Shown piece after piece: positions 44,357 through 53,662 of a stretch of 64,000 nucleotides of DNA (within the stretch, counting starts at the first letter, position 1; every line of letters starts with the position of its first letter). This DNA is from Arcicella aurantiaca (GTDB lineage: Bacteria > Bacteroidota > Bacteroidia > Cytophagales > Spirosomataceae). The translations under genes were made by a program, and so were the position numbers. Where the stretch lies: assembly GCF_003148625.1 (NCBI RefSeq), contig NZ_QGGO01000013.1, forward strand, positions 62,001 to 126,000, given 5' to 3'. The notes under the pieces were generated by a model. That model saw only the letters and a list, made by a program, of their open reading frames with translations. It did not search any database and had not been told where the DNA came from.

Positions 44357-46615
44357 CTATCCTTCTCTTTCTACTTCAATAACACCTTCTACTTGTTCAA
44401 GTGAATTAACGAGCGTTTCTAAATGACTGGTATCGCTTACCATTAAAGCTATTTTACCTTCAAAAATACCCTCTTTTACACCAATTGAAAGGTTCTGAAT
44501 ATTTACTTTTAATTCTTGCGAAATAACCCGTGTAACATCACTCATTAAGCCCATACGGTCTGTTCCACGAATAACCAAATGAGCCACAAATGACATTTGC
44601 ACCTGACTCGTCCAGAAGGCTTTAATAACTCTATCTCCGTGACGAGACAATAATTCGGTAGCGTTTGGACAAGCCGTTCTGTGAATTTTGATACCTTCAT
44701 TGATTGTTACGAAACCAAAAACATCATCACCTGCAATCGGGTTACAACATTTTGCTAAGGTATAATCTACCTTATCCATGTCTTCGCCAATCAAGATTCC
44801 ATCTGCATTTTTCTTATCTCCATGCAGTTTTTTGAGTTCCTTTGTAACACTTTTGGTATCCATCAAAGGCTCTTTAATTGCCTTTGCTTCTTGCTTACGT
44901 TCGTGTGCTTCTCGGTCTGATTTCCAACGTTTTAACTCATCTAATTGCAAATATCCTTTGCCAAAGCGATAGAATAAATCGTTAGAATCTTTGGCATTAA
45001 AATAAGCTCTTAACTGATTGGTAACTTCTAAAGTCAATGGCGTAATGCCAAGCACTTTTAAGCGATGTTCAACCATATCACGCCCCATAATGACGTGTGA
45101 CTTATTGGCTTCTTTGATATAATCTTTGATACGTGACTTCGCTTTGGTAGTTACCACAAACTGCAACCAATCTTCCGACGGTTTTTGCTTTGGCGAAGTC
45201 ATACATTCAATAATATCACCCGTTTTGAGTTTATGGCTCAAGGGTACTAAACGGTTATTTACCTTTGCTCCGATACACCTTGCTCCTACTTCGGTATGAA
45301 TTTCAAAAGCAAAATCTAAAGCGGTTGCTCCGTCTTTCAGAACCACTAATTTACCTTTTGGCGTATAAACAAAAACCTCTTCGTTGTATAAACTACTGCG
45401 AATATCGTCCACCAAATCAACGGCAGATTGTGTTTTGTCAGAATTATCTAAAGCTTCTCTAATTTGACTCAACCACGACTCGAAAGCGGTGTTGGTTCGG
45501 GTATCATTACCTTTGTATTTCCAGTGAGCGGCAAAACCTTTCTCGGCAATTTCGTCCATTCGTGTACTCCGAATCTGAACTTCTACCCAACGTCCACGCT
45601 TTCCAGAACTCATTACAGTTGTGTGCAAGGACTCATAACCGTTTGATTTTGGATTAGAAATCCAGTCTTTCAGACGGTCAGGATTGGGCTTATAATGGTC
45701 AGTCACCATTGAATAAACCGCCCAACAAGCCGCTTTTTCCTGTTCAGCTGGTACATTCAAAATAACTCTTACGGCAAAAAGGTCATAAATTTCCTCGAAA
45801 GGCGTATTATTCTTTTTGAGTTTATTGTAAATCGAATAAATGGATTTTGGACGACCTTTCACAACGTGTTTAAATCCCATTTCATTCAAATCTTTTTCTA
45901 TTGGACGAATAAAGTTTTGAATAAATCCTTCACGAGAAGTTTTCGTTTCCTTTAATTTTCGAGCAATGTCTTTGTATGCTTCAGGTTCGGTGTATTTCAA
46001 ACACAAATCTTCTAATTCAGATTTGATAGCATGAAGACCCAAACGGTGAGCTAATGGAGCATACAAATAAAACGTTTCAGAAGCGATTTTGAGTTGTTTA
46101 TCTCTTGCCATACTGCCCAACGTCCGCATATTGTGAAGACGGTCGGCGAGTTTAATCAAAATCACTCGAATGTCATCAGAAAGCGTCAAGAGCATTTTAC
46201 GGAAATTCTCTGCTTGTTGCGAACTTCCATAGTCAAAAACCCCAGAAATTTTGGTGAGTCCGTCAATAATTTTAGCAACATTTTTCCCAAAATAACCTTC
46301 AATTTCACTCAATTCGATTTCTGTATCTTCTACCACATCATGCAATAAGGCACACATAATAGAAGTAGCACCCAAACCGATTTCCTCCACGCAAATTTGA
46401 GCGACGGCAATGGGATGGTAAATATAGGGTTCGCCAGATTTCCGCCTCATTTCTTTATGGGCATCAGCTGACATCAAAAAGGCTTTCTTTATTAATTTGG
46501 CATCATCATCCTGAAGATATGGACGAGCGGTATGAAGTAATTTTCTGTACCGTTTGAGGATTTCCTTTCTTTCCTGTTCTAAATCAATTGCTACGGGTTC
46601 CACGGTTTTTGACAT
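44357..46615 (-). CDS. rel: Bifunctional (p)ppGpp synthetase/hydrolase (RelA/SpoT family)
   Basis: A 752-residue Rel. The hydrolase domain has the HD motif CALLHDVVEDTE near residue 88; the synthetase domain has EEIYDLFAVRVI and NPKSNGYESLHTTV near residues 280-335; a TGS domain (VFVYTPKGKLVVLKDGATAL) starts near residue 415; a zinc-finger-like region contains LAKCCNPIAGDDVFGF; and an ACT domain ends the protein (VIRGTDRMGLMSDVTRVI). Both catalytic sites look intact, so it should make and degrade the stringent alarmone. The single full-length copy in the window is typical for Bacteroidota. Confidence 0.96.
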   Translation of the reverse strand: MSKTVEPVAIDLEQERKEILKRYRKLLHTARPYLQDDDAKLIKKAFLMSADAHKEMRRKSGEPYIYHPIAVAQICVEEIGLGATSIMCALLHDVVEDTEIELSEIEGYFGKNVAKIIDGLTKISGVFDYGSSQQAENFRKMLLTLSDDIRVILIKLADRLHNMRTLGSMARDKQLKIASETFYLYAPLAHRLGLHAIKSELEDLCLKYTEPEAYKDIARKLKETKTSREGFIQNFIRPIEKDLNEMGFKHVVKGRPKSIYSIYNKLKKNNTPFEEIYDLFAVRVILNVPAEQEKAACWAVYSMVTDHYKPNPDRLKDWISNPKSNGYESLHTTVMSSGKRGRWVEVQIRSTRMDEIAEKGFAAHWKYKGNDTRTNTAFESWLSQIREALDNSDKTQSAVDLVDDIRSSLYNEEVFVYTPKGKLVVLKDGATALDFAFEIHTEVGARCIGAKVNNRLVPLSHKLKTGDIIECMTSPKQKPSEDWLQFVVTTKAKSRIKDYIKEANKSHVIMGRDMVEHRLKVLGITPLTLEVTNQLRAYFNAKDSNDLFYRFGKGYLQLDELKRWKSDREAHERKQEAKAIKEPLMDTKSVTKELKKLHGDKKNADGILIGEDMDKVDYTLAKCCNPIAGDDVFGFVTINEGIKIHRTACPNATELLSRHGDRVIKAFWTSQVQMSFVAHLVIRGTDRMGLMSDVTRVISQELKVNIQNLSIGVKEGIFEGKIALMVSDTSHLETLVNSLEQVEGVIEVEREG

Positions 46616-46709
46616 TGCATATTATAAATGGTGATTAAACTAAATTAATAGAAACCAAGCACAATGACAAATTAGAATTGAGTTTTTTAAAGGAAAGAAA
46701 TGCGTAAAA

Positions 46710-46787
46710 AATCAATGATTTTAGAAACCTTCAACAAAACGCTTAGAATCAAGTGCTTAATTAAAGAGACTCCTAAAATCATTGATT
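46710..46787. repeat. 15-bp inverted repeat before rel
   Basis: AATCAATGATTTTAG at 46710-46724 and its exact complement at 46773-46787. It lies between the DUF6089 gene stop and the rel start, so it may be a terminator of the former; no T-tract is present. Confidence 0.55.
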
Positions 46788-46798
46788 CGAAGGATATT

Positions 46799-47890
46799 CT
46801 ATTTAATAACAGGACATTTTATACTTGGGGCAATATGATAAATAATTTTAAAACTCGTTAATAAATACATATCGTTGAGTTTTGAAGAACTATTTCTTAC
46901 GCCACCAATTGTTCCGTCCAATTCAGGAAAAGTATTCACAGGTGTTAGAGTTGGGTCATTATAAGCAGGATTGACTCTTGTACCATAATAATTACGAATA
47001 AATGCCTCACGATTTTTACCCGAATAGGCTGCAATCAACTCATTTTCACGATGTCCCATTGCTGCCGCTAAACTGCTAATAGTTAATAAGTCTGAAGATT
47101 TTGCAAAATACCCACCTACATCATCAAGATAGTCTGAAAAAGTATATCTCACGCCAACCTCAAATCCTAAATCAACATTTCTATTAATTTTATATCTAAC
47201 ACCTGCCCCAAACGGAATACTTACGTTTACTAAATTGTATGGTTGGTCGGTATAACCTGTCAATCCCTGACCTTCAGTATTGAGCGGTTGCAAACTTACC
47301 CATTCACCTGGATATGCTTCCGTACCTGCATAATCTGCTGGTGCTTTTGCCACAGGATTATGATGAAAAACGGCTATTCCAGTAAATAGATAAGGAATTA
47401 TTTGCGGACGATTACGATAACTGCGTGACTCTGCAATAATATTATAAATGCCCGAAAATGACAATTCTTTCACATCATTTCTAAAATGGGCATTACGCAT
47501 ATATAACTGTTCAAGTCCTGCGATGCCTTCAAATTTATTATCATCACCAGCAATTCTTGCCCATGTCAAGCCTAATCGACCACTAAAATGTGGACTAAAA
47601 TGACGAGTATATGCAAAGGCAACATTCCATCTTATATTTTGGATGGTTGATTGTATTGGACGATTATAAGGGGCAAGGTCGCCATAATAAGTTGATGTAC
47701 CTATCCCAAATGAAATATCCGAATGAGGTTCATATAAACTTTTTCGTTTTGTTCCGTCGCTATTAAATAACTTAGAAAAAAACGATTGTGAAAAACAAGG
47801 ATTGTAGAGAAAACAAAACATCACAAAGAATAACGGCAACAAACGCCGCCTTTTCTCTTTTATGTGTTTATGGTTTATGTATTTTTTCAT
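46799..47890 (-). CDS. DUF6089 family outer-membrane protein (PorG-like)
   Basis: A 363-residue exported beta-barrel-like protein. A basic N-terminus (KHIKEKRRRLL) precedes the signal segment LFFVMFCFLYNPCFSQ. The mature part starts DISFGIGTSTYYGDLAPY and continues with alternating beta patterns, including RWNVAFAYTRHFSPHFSGRL, the hallmark of DUF6089. The family includes PorG, an accessory of the type IX secretion outer-membrane complex, and a T9SS-dependent subtilase occurs in this window. Assignment to PorG itself is inference. Confidence 0.8.
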   Translation of the reverse strand: MKKYINHKHIKEKRRRLLPLFFVMFCFLYNPCFSQSFFSKLFNSDGTKRKSLYEPHSDISFGIGTSTYYGDLAPYNRPIQSTIQNIRWNVAFAYTRHFSPHFSGRLGLTWARIAGDDNKFEGIAGLEQLYMRNAHFRNDVKELSFSGIYNIIAESRSYRNRPQIIPYLFTGIAVFHHNPVAKAPADYAGTEAYPGEWVSLQPLNTEGQGLTGYTDQPYNLVNVSIPFGAGVRYKINRNVDLGFEVGVRYTFSDYLDDVGGYFAKSSDLLTISSLAAAMGHRENELIAAYSGKNREAFIRNYYGTRVNPAYNDPTLTPVNTFPELDGTIGGVRNSSSKLNDMYLLTSFKIIYHIAPSIKCPVIK

Positions 47891-47969
47891 TACTATTTTT
47901 ATGGGTTCTTATTTATAACGTATTGTGGTTAGGATTTATGTTTTTCAATGAGTAATCGGCAAAAATATT

Positions 47970-48512
47970 TTAGATTCCCATTCGTTTACGCAACTCTGTA
48001 ATATGAGCGGTATGATGTTTTCCATGCCACGAATACATTCCTGTTACAGTGCGTAAGGCATTCAAATGTTTGGTTTCGGGGTGCATAAATTGACATTCAA
48101 ATTGTGCGTCAGTCATTGATTTTAATAACATCACCCAACGTTTATGTAATACATCCAGCATCGTTAAAGACCACTCGATTGGGGCATTTTTACCATCTTC
48201 TAATTCTGCCCAAAGATGTTCTTCATAGGGTTTAATAGTTGGCGTGTTTTCAGTCAGAGCTAATTTAAAGCGAATAAAAGCATTGGCATGAGAATCCGCT
48301 ACGTGGTTAACCGTCTGACGAACCGTCCAACCATCTGGACGATATGGTAGCAATAATTGTTCTTCCGTCAAACCTTCTACGGCTTTGCTTAACAATACTG
48401 GCAGAGCTTCAATATCAGCAATCCATTGTTTTAATATTTCATTGGTGATAATTTCTGGTTTTTTGAATGTCCCGATTGGGTAGCGTAATTGCTCTAATGT
48501 TAGTTCTTGCAT
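47970..48512 (-). CDS. DinB/YfiT-family putative metal-dependent hydrolase, second copy
   Basis: A 180-residue paralogue of the gene at 17976-18506. The N-termini are alike (LEQLRYPIGTFKKPEI against LEQLQYPVGKW) and the histidine pattern is conserved (VNHVADSHANAFIRFKLALT, then SWHGKHHTAHITEL). It is not next to a riboswitch. A thiol-transferase or hydrolase activity is likely by family; the substrate is unknown. It follows the PorG-like gene's promoter region on the same strand and is its upstream neighbour. Confidence 0.88.
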   Translation of the reverse strand: MQELTLEQLRYPIGTFKKPEIITNEILKQWIADIEALPVLLSKAVEGLTEEQLLLPYRPDGWTVRQTVNHVADSHANAFIRFKLALTENTPTIKPYEEHLWAELEDGKNAPIEWSLTMLDVLHKRWVMLLKSMTDAQFECQFMHPETKHLNALRTVTGMYSWHGKHHTAHITELRKRMGI

Positions 48513-48759
48513 GGCTTATTTTTCAATTTTAATACTTATAAATGCTTCAATTTACTATTTTTCAATTCTTAATTTAATACAATTTAATATATATCAAAAA
48601 TAGACTTAATATTCTGAATTTGTTTTGAGTAAATATGCTCATAAATAACCCTGAGATTATTTTTACAATTTATTCCATGTTAAAAGAAACAAAAAACGAC
48701 TTTTCTACACAATTATACTTTTTATTAAAATAATACTACAAAACACACGTTGTTTTTGA

Positions 48760-48951
48760 ATGTTTTTAAGAAAAAATTGTATCCTCAAAAAATTTAACAA
48801 AAAAACATTTGGACTTATCATTTTATGTATTATTATCGAAGTATCATTTTTCATCAAGACACTAAAGTATTATCAATTCCAAGAGATTCAGAGCGGCTAC
48901 GCACTCTCTCATAAGTATAAGTTCTTAGTGAAATTAACACTTCTGAGTTAA
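48760..48951 (+). CDS. Possible small membrane protein (63 residues)
   Basis: Reading frame with a basic N-terminus (LRKNCILKKFNKKT) and one hydrophobic segment (FGLIILCIIIEVSFFI). No family recognised, and the local base composition alone can produce such a frame. A hairpin with a T-tract follows 60 nt after the stop. It may be spurious. Confidence 0.25.
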   Translation: MFLRKNCILKKFNKKTFGLIILCIIIEVSFFIKTLKYYQFQEIQSGYALSHKYKFLVKLTLLS

Positions 48952-49012
48952 TATTGAAATGTTCTCGTGAAAAATGACAACACAACTTCATCAACAAATA
49001 ATACCCATTGCA

Positions 49013-49042
49013 AAAGAATGATTTAAAACCATTCTTTTTTGT
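49013..49042 (+). terminator. Terminator-like hairpin 1 of the island
   Basis: AAAGAATG paired with CATTCTTT around a 9-nt loop, continuing into a T-tract. Confidence 0.55.
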
Positions 49043-49115
49043 TACTAACATTCATTAGTCTGAAAAGACTATCAAAATATTTAATTTTTTGAGATTGTTT
49101 TTGGATATTTCCATA

Positions 49116-49149
49116 AATCCTTTCTTCATTGGAGAAAGGATTTTTTCGT
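49116..49149 (+). terminator. Terminator-like hairpin 2 of the island
   Basis: AAATCCTTTCT paired with AGAAAGGATTT around TCATTGG and followed by T's. Confidence 0.75.
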
Positions 49150-49242
49150 TTAAGCAAATTTCTATGAAATTGGCCAATCAAAAAATAGCCATAAAGTGAA
49201 AAAAAAAGTCAAGAAAGTTATATTTTATTTGTGAAATAAAAT

Positions 49243-49437
49243 TATCTTTGTAGCATAATTATGAACAATATAAAAATTCTCATATTTTAAAGTTCAATAA
49301 TTATTCCAAAAACAATCCTGATTTTTATTTTAACTAAATATTTTTTGAATTTCTAAGTGCATTTACAACTCCTCTCATAATAACTATTTAACCATGATTA
49401 AGAAACCTCAACCACAAGTTGAGGTTTTCTTTTTTAT
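49243..49437 (+). ncRNA. Candidate small RNA or attenuated leader
   Basis: From the -7-like TATCTTTG (49243-49250) to the intrinsic terminator AACCTCAACCACAAGTTGAGGTT plus T-tract (49404-49437) there is a unit of about 180 nt with no good reading frame except a 9-codon one starting at 49261. It ends 82 nt before the DUF4377/META gene, so it may also be that gene's leader. No known RNA family was recognised. Confidence 0.35.
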
Positions 49438-49518
49438 TGCCATTCAGTAAACACAGGCATCATTTTTGCTCGTTTTGTGGGGTCACTAAGTAAGTTTTTA
49501 AAACCCATAAAAAATCGT

Positions 49519-50244
49519 ATGAAAGTCAAACTATTAATTTGTTTGAGTGCTATCTTCTTGTGCTTTACCCCAACGAAATCTCCTAAATTAAAAATCAAAT
49601 CTCCGTATAGAAAGCTATTTGTAGGTGCAAAAACCGTCGATTGTACAGGCGAAGGAAAAGGAAAATGTATGATGGTAAAAAACTCCCCAGAAAAGAATTG
49701 GGAATATTTTTACGACCAAATAGAAGGCTTCAAACACGAACAAGGCTATGAATATCAGCTACTTATCGAAATTGTGGACGTTCCAGAAGGTTTAGAAGAT
49801 GGCTCGTTTGTAAAGTATGTTTTGAAAAAAGTAATTAGTAAAAGAGCGATGGAGTCAAATAATATAGCAACCAGTATTATTCCAGTTACGCCAACGCCAC
49901 CAATTAATAAAAGCAGAGCCACAGAATGGGTTTTAACTGATTTTATTTACAAGAATAACGGTTTGGAAGCTAAAGATTTTGAAGCAACTTTAACGATGGA
50001 TTTCGCCCAAAAAAAAGTATTTGGTCAAGGTCCTTGCAATCGTTATTTTGGAACATTGAGAGATTTAGATAAAAATCGAGTGCGTTTTGAAAACATCGGT
50101 AGCACAAAATCAGCTTGTAATTTGACCGAGAAAGAAAAAGCATTTTTTGAGTTACTACCACTCACCCGAAACTACGTTATTGAGGGCAATAGAATGTTTG
50201 TTTATCATGGTTCTGAATTAATCTTGGCATTTAAAAGACGATAA
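49519..50244 (+). CDS. Exported DUF4377 plus META-domain protein
   Basis: A 241-residue protein from the ATG at 49519; an in-frame GTG 42 nt upstream lacks a signal-like start. The signal peptide is MKVKLLICLSAIFLCFTP. Residues about 30-105 fit DUF4377 (VGAKTVDCTGEGKGKCMMVK, then YEYQLLIEIV). Residues about 135-240 are a META/HslJ domain (WVLTDFIYKNN, QGPCNRYFG, STKSACNLTEKEKAFFELL). Such proteins occur in the envelope and are linked with stress or heat-labile functions, the role being uncertain. Confidence 0.85.
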   Translation: MKVKLLICLSAIFLCFTPTKSPKLKIKSPYRKLFVGAKTVDCTGEGKGKCMMVKNSPEKNWEYFYDQIEGFKHEQGYEYQLLIEIVDVPEGLEDGSFVKYVLKKVISKRAMESNNIATSIIPVTPTPPINKSRATEWVLTDFIYKNNGLEAKDFEATLTMDFAQKKVFGQGPCNRYFGTLRDLDKNRVRFENIGSTKSACNLTEKEKAFFELLPLTRNYVIEGNRMFVYHGSELILAFKRR

Positions 50245-50328
50245 GAAATAATCTTTTCTAAACATCAATCTGTAATTTATTGATTAAACTTACGTTGTTT
50301 TTTAATCGATAAACTTAATCAATCATTT

Positions 50329-51099
50329 ATGAAAAGATTTTCAGGAAAAGTAGCACTCGTTAGCGGTGGTGGACGTGGAATTGGACGAGCAATTTGTGTT
50401 CGTTTGGCTCAGGAAGGAGCAAATATTGTTTTCAATGGAAGAAAAAATGACGAAAATGTAGCAGAAACGATTCGCCAAGTAAGTGAAACGGGGGCTAAAG
50501 TTCATTTCATTCAGTCCGATATTTCAGAAGTTTCAGCAGTTTTTGCCATGGTCGAAGAAACACTTAAAGTGTTTGGTCAATTAGACATTTTAGTCAATAA
50601 TGCAGGAATTGAAATTAACGCTCCATTTTGGGAAGTAACTGAAAAAGATTACGATTCAGTAATGAATATCAATTTGAAAGGAATGTTTTTCTTAACGCAG
50701 GCATTTGTAAAGTACGTAAAGGAAAATAATCGTGCGGGCGTAGTGGTTAATAATAGCTCGGTGCATGAAGAATTGCCCTTCCCGAATTTTACGGCTTATT
50801 GTGCCAGCAAAGGCGGAATGCAAATGGTAATGAGAAACTTAGCGGTGGAATTAGCACCTTTGGGAATTAGAATCAACAATGTAGCTCCCGGTGCAATTAA
50901 AACGCCCATCAATGCTGACCTTCTGAGTAAACCAGAATTATTATCAACACTTCAAAACAATATTTCGTTGGGTCGTTTGGGAGAACCCGAAGACGTTGCC
51001 GCCGTAATAGCATTTTTAGCATCCGACGACGCAAAATATGTTACAGGCTCAACTTATTACGTAGATGGTGGCTTGACTTTTCATTATAAAGAGCAGTAG
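50329..51099 (+). CDS. Short-chain dehydrogenase/reductase
   Basis: A 256-residue classical SDR. Cofactor motif is VSGGGRGIGRAI at residues 11-22, NNAG at about 89, the catalytic Ser in VVNNSSVHEE and the Y-x3-K of FTAYCASKGGM near residue 153. The C-terminus GSTYYVDGGLTFHY is the usual end of glucose 1-dehydrogenase-like and 3-oxoacyl-ACP-reductase-like SDRs. Arg-containing NGRKN after beta2 suggests NADP. Substrate unknown. Confidence 0.92.
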   Translation: MKRFSGKVALVSGGGRGIGRAICVRLAQEGANIVFNGRKNDENVAETIRQVSETGAKVHFIQSDISEVSAVFAMVEETLKVFGQLDILVNNAGIEINAPFWEVTEKDYDSVMNINLKGMFFLTQAFVKYVKENNRAGVVVNNSSVHEELPFPNFTAYCASKGGMQMVMRNLAVELAPLGIRINNVAPGAIKTPINADLLSKPELLSTLQNNISLGRLGEPEDVAAVIAFLASDDAKYVTGSTYYVDGGLTFHYKEQ

Positions 51100-51612
51100 A
51101 GTCTTTAAGAGTTTATGAGTTGAGGGTTTATGAGTTTATGAAGATTTGAGGATTTGAGTCTATGAGGATTTGAGGATTTGAGTTGAGGATTTGAGGATTT
51201 GAGTCTATGAGGATTTGAGTTGAGGATTTGAGGATTTGAGTCTATGAGGATTTGAGTTGAGGATTTGAGGATTTGAGGATTTGAGTATCATTGGTAATTT
51301 ATTCAACTGTGTCAAGTATTTTTAAAAGTGGTCTCATTACCTTGAAATAAGCATTTTTGAAACCAAAAGTAAAAATTGACACAGTTCGATGAAAATACTC
51401 ATAAACTCAAATCTTCAAATCTTCAAATCCTCATAGACTCATAAACTCAAATCCTCAAATCCTCATAAACTCAAATCTTCAAATCCTCATAAACTCAAAT
51501 CCTCATAAACTCAAATCCTCATAAACTCAAATCCTCATAAACTCAAATCCTCAAATCTTCAAATCCTCATAAACTCAAATCTTCAAATCCTCATAAACTC
51601 AAATCCTCATAA
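51100..51612. repeat. 500-bp minisatellite quasi-palindrome
   Basis: The left half (51100-51290) is built of GAGTTTATGAG, TATGAGGATTTGAG and GAGGATTTGAG words. The right half (51400-51612) is built of their complements CTCATAAACTCAAATC and CTCAAATCTTCAAATC. In the middle, AACTGTGTCAAG...TTTTTAAAAG (51306) and AAAAATTGACACAGTT (51372) form a further inverted repeat. It occupies the whole gap between the convergent SDR and SPOR genes. Confidence 0.9.
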
Positions 51613-51615
51613 ACC

Positions 51616-52221
51616 CTACTTAACCATAATTCCTTTCTTAATTTCCACTCTATCGGGTAAAATCATGGCTGAGGGATACAATTCTTTTAAGTCGGCATAA
51701 TATCGCTCGGCATCCATTCTATTCAAAAAATCCCCAATCTTAACTTTATAAATCGGTTGTTGATAACTCAAATACGGGAATATTTCTGGATATTTTTGGT
51801 ATGTATAAATTTTGGCATCATCAGCCGCTTTTCTGTCATTTCCTACATAAATCTGTATTCTAAAACCATTCGTAAACTTGATGCTTTTATTACGCATCGC
51901 AATAGTATCCAAAATAGCATCCAATTTTTTATTTACGTGCAGAGGCATATCCGACAAAGGTGTTTTCGATGCCTGCACAGGTTGTGAAGAATTACTTTGT
52001 GAATTTGATTCAGTATCAGTTGAAGATTTAAACTTCGGACGGTATAATGATAAATCTTCATCCGTATTTTTCTTCGGAAAAGATGAGTTAGAAGATTGAC
52101 TTGTCGTCGAATTATCATTCGTGGTAGCCCCCGAACTATTACCTCCAGAAACTACTTTTGAACTACAAGCACTTGCCAATAGCCATAAAATCAATAAAAA
52201 AGCAGGATTATTACGTTGCAT
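51616..52221 (-). CDS. SPOR domain lipoprotein
   Basis: A 201-residue lipoprotein with lipobox LLASAC (Cys near residue 19), a Ser/Asn/Thr-rich low-complexity stretch (residues 22-90) and a C-terminal SPOR domain (residues about 122-195: GFRIQIYVGNDRKAADDAKI, then YKVKIGDFLNRMDAERYYAD). SPOR domains bind denuded septal peptidoglycan, so a role at division sites is likely. It stands next to murB, which is divergent. Confidence 0.9.
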   Translation of the reverse strand: MQRNNPAFLLILWLLASACSSKVVSGGNSSGATTNDNSTTSQSSNSSFPKKNTDEDLSLYRPKFKSSTDTESNSQSNSSQPVQASKTPLSDMPLHVNKKLDAILDTIAMRNKSIKFTNGFRIQIYVGNDRKAADDAKIYTYQKYPEIFPYLSYQQPIYKVKIGDFLNRMDAERYYADLKELYPSAMILPDRVEIKKGIMVK

Positions 52222-52314
52222 AAAATCTAACAGATGGTTATTCTTTCAAAGATACAATTTTTGTTAAAAACTTGAAATACCCTTCACTCATTGTAACTTT
52301 GTCCTTGTACATTT

Positions 52315-52385
52315 TGTGATTACATGAATTGTGATTGAGTGAATATTGGACGAAAATAATCACTCAATCACAATTCAAACAGTCA
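52315..52385. repeat. Word-repeat quasi-palindrome upstream of murB
   Basis: TGTGATTACATGAATTGTGA and TTGTGATTGAGTGA face TCACTCAATCACAATTC. The left arm GTGATTGAGTGA is exactly complementary to TCACTCAATCAC. It ends within a few nucleotides of the murB ATG. Confidence 0.65.
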
Positions 52386-52395
52386 CCATTAAATT

Positions 52396-53412
52396 ATGAC
52401 GATACTACAAAATATTTCCCTAAAACCTTATAATACTTTCGGATTGGACGCTACGGCTCAATTTTTCGTAGAAATCCAGTCGGTAGAAGAATTGGTGGAA
52501 GTGCTACAAAGTCCAGATTTTCAGTCTATCGAAAAGTTATTTTTGGGTGGCGGTAGTAATATGCTTTTGACACAAGATTTTGACGGTTTGGTTATCAAAA
52601 TTAACATCAAAGGTATTCATAAAAACTTTGAAGACAACACTCATATACACATACAAGCAGGTGCGGGCGAAGTTTGGCACGAATTAGTAATGTATTGTGT
52701 TGAGCATCAATACGCTGGCATGGAAAATCTTTCGCTAATTCCTGGAACCGTTGGGGCTGCCCCGATGCAAAATATTGGAGCGTATGGCGTAGAAATCAAA
52801 GATATTTTTGAAGAATTACAGGCGTTAAATTTAGAGACTTTAGCAATTGAAACCTTCAAATTAGCTGATTGTCATTTCGGCTACCGTGAAAGTGTTTTCA
52901 AGCATGAATTTAAAGGAAAATACGTTATTACATCGGTAACTTTCAAATTGATGAAAGAACCTGTTTTCAAAGTTGGATACGGTGATATTCAAAAAACTTT
53001 GGAAGAAATGGGAGTAGTCGAATTGAGTATCAAAGCGGTCAGCGATGCCGTTATCAGCATCCGTAAAAGCAAATTGCCAGACCCTGCTGAAATTGGAAAT
53101 TCGGGTAGTTTCTTCAAAAATCCAGAAATTCCAAAAACACAATACGATACGCTGAAAGCTCAATTTGAGAATATTCCGAGTTACCCAATCAATGAAAGCA
53201 CCGTGAAAGTACCCGCAGGTTGGCTTATTGAACAAGCAGGTTGGAAAGGTTTTAGAGACGGACAAATAGGCGTTCATGCACGTCAGGCGTTGGTTTTAGT
53301 CAATTATGGTGGCGGAACTGGCGAACAAATCAAAGCGTTATCTCAGAAAGTACAAGCATCTGTTTTTGAGAAATTTGGCATTAAATTATCGGTAGAAGTT
53401 AATTTTATATAG
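52396..53412 (+). CDS. murB: UDP-N-acetylenolpyruvoylglucosamine reductase
   Basis: A 338-residue FAD enzyme of peptidoglycan precursor synthesis. The FAD-binding motif is LFLGGGSNMLLTQDFDGLVI near residue 50; GMENLSLIPGTVGAAPMQNIG near residue 110 is the conserved PGTVGA block; FGYRESVFK near residue 160 includes the Tyr/Arg of the active site; and GNSGSFFKNP near residue 235 has the catalytic Ser. It is of the long type I class with the extra C-terminal segment. Alone on its strand apart from the antitoxin pair that follows. Confidence 0.96.
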   Translation: MTILQNISLKPYNTFGLDATAQFFVEIQSVEELVEVLQSPDFQSIEKLFLGGGSNMLLTQDFDGLVIKINIKGIHKNFEDNTHIHIQAGAGEVWHELVMYCVEHQYAGMENLSLIPGTVGAAPMQNIGAYGVEIKDIFEELQALNLETLAIETFKLADCHFGYRESVFKHEFKGKYVITSVTFKLMKEPVFKVGYGDIQKTLEEMGVVELSIKAVSDAVISIRKSKLPDPAEIGNSGSFFKNPEIPKTQYDTLKAQFENIPSYPINESTVKVPAGWLIEQAGWKGFRDGQIGVHARQALVLVNYGGGTGEQIKALSQKVQASVFEKFGIKLSVEVNFI

Positions 53413-53431
53413 AATATCAAATTTTACAATT

Positions 53432-53662
53432 ATGAGAAATACAATCAAAAATGTAGGATTAAATGATGTACAAATTGGTTTATTAAGAATGTTTAATAGA
53501 CCCATGAGTATCGAAGAATCTGTGGAAATTAGAGATTTATTGTCACAACATTATGCCAATAAATTGTTTGATGAAGTAGATAGAGTCGTTGCAGAAAAAG
53601 GTATTACGGAAGCGGATTATGAGAACTTGAGGAATGAACATCAACGTACCAAGATGAAATGA
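53432..53662 (+). CDS. Antitoxin-like small protein
   Basis: A 76-residue acidic helical protein. It reads NVGLNDVQIGLLRMFNRPMS and then ESVEIRDLLSQHYANKLFDE, followed by a basic C-terminal end HQRTKMK. I do not recognise a named family, but the size, the 4-nt ATGA overlap with the PIN gene and the position are those of a toxin-antitoxin antitoxin. It lies only 17 nt after murB. Confidence 0.7.
   Translation: MRNTIKNVGLNDVQIGLLRMFNRPMSIEESVEIRDLLSQHYANKLFDEVDRVVAEKGITEADYENLRNEHQRTKMK

Larger units (their letters stand above)
48513..49476. other. Gene-poor island with three terminator-like hairpins
   Basis: Nearly 1 kb, very A+T-rich, without a secure gene. It holds a weak small reading frame (48760-48951) and hairpins with T-tracts at about 49013-49042, 49116-49149 and 49403-49437. 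TATCTTTG at 49243-49250 resembles a -7 promoter element. Small transcripts ending at these hairpins are possible. Confidence 0.6.
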
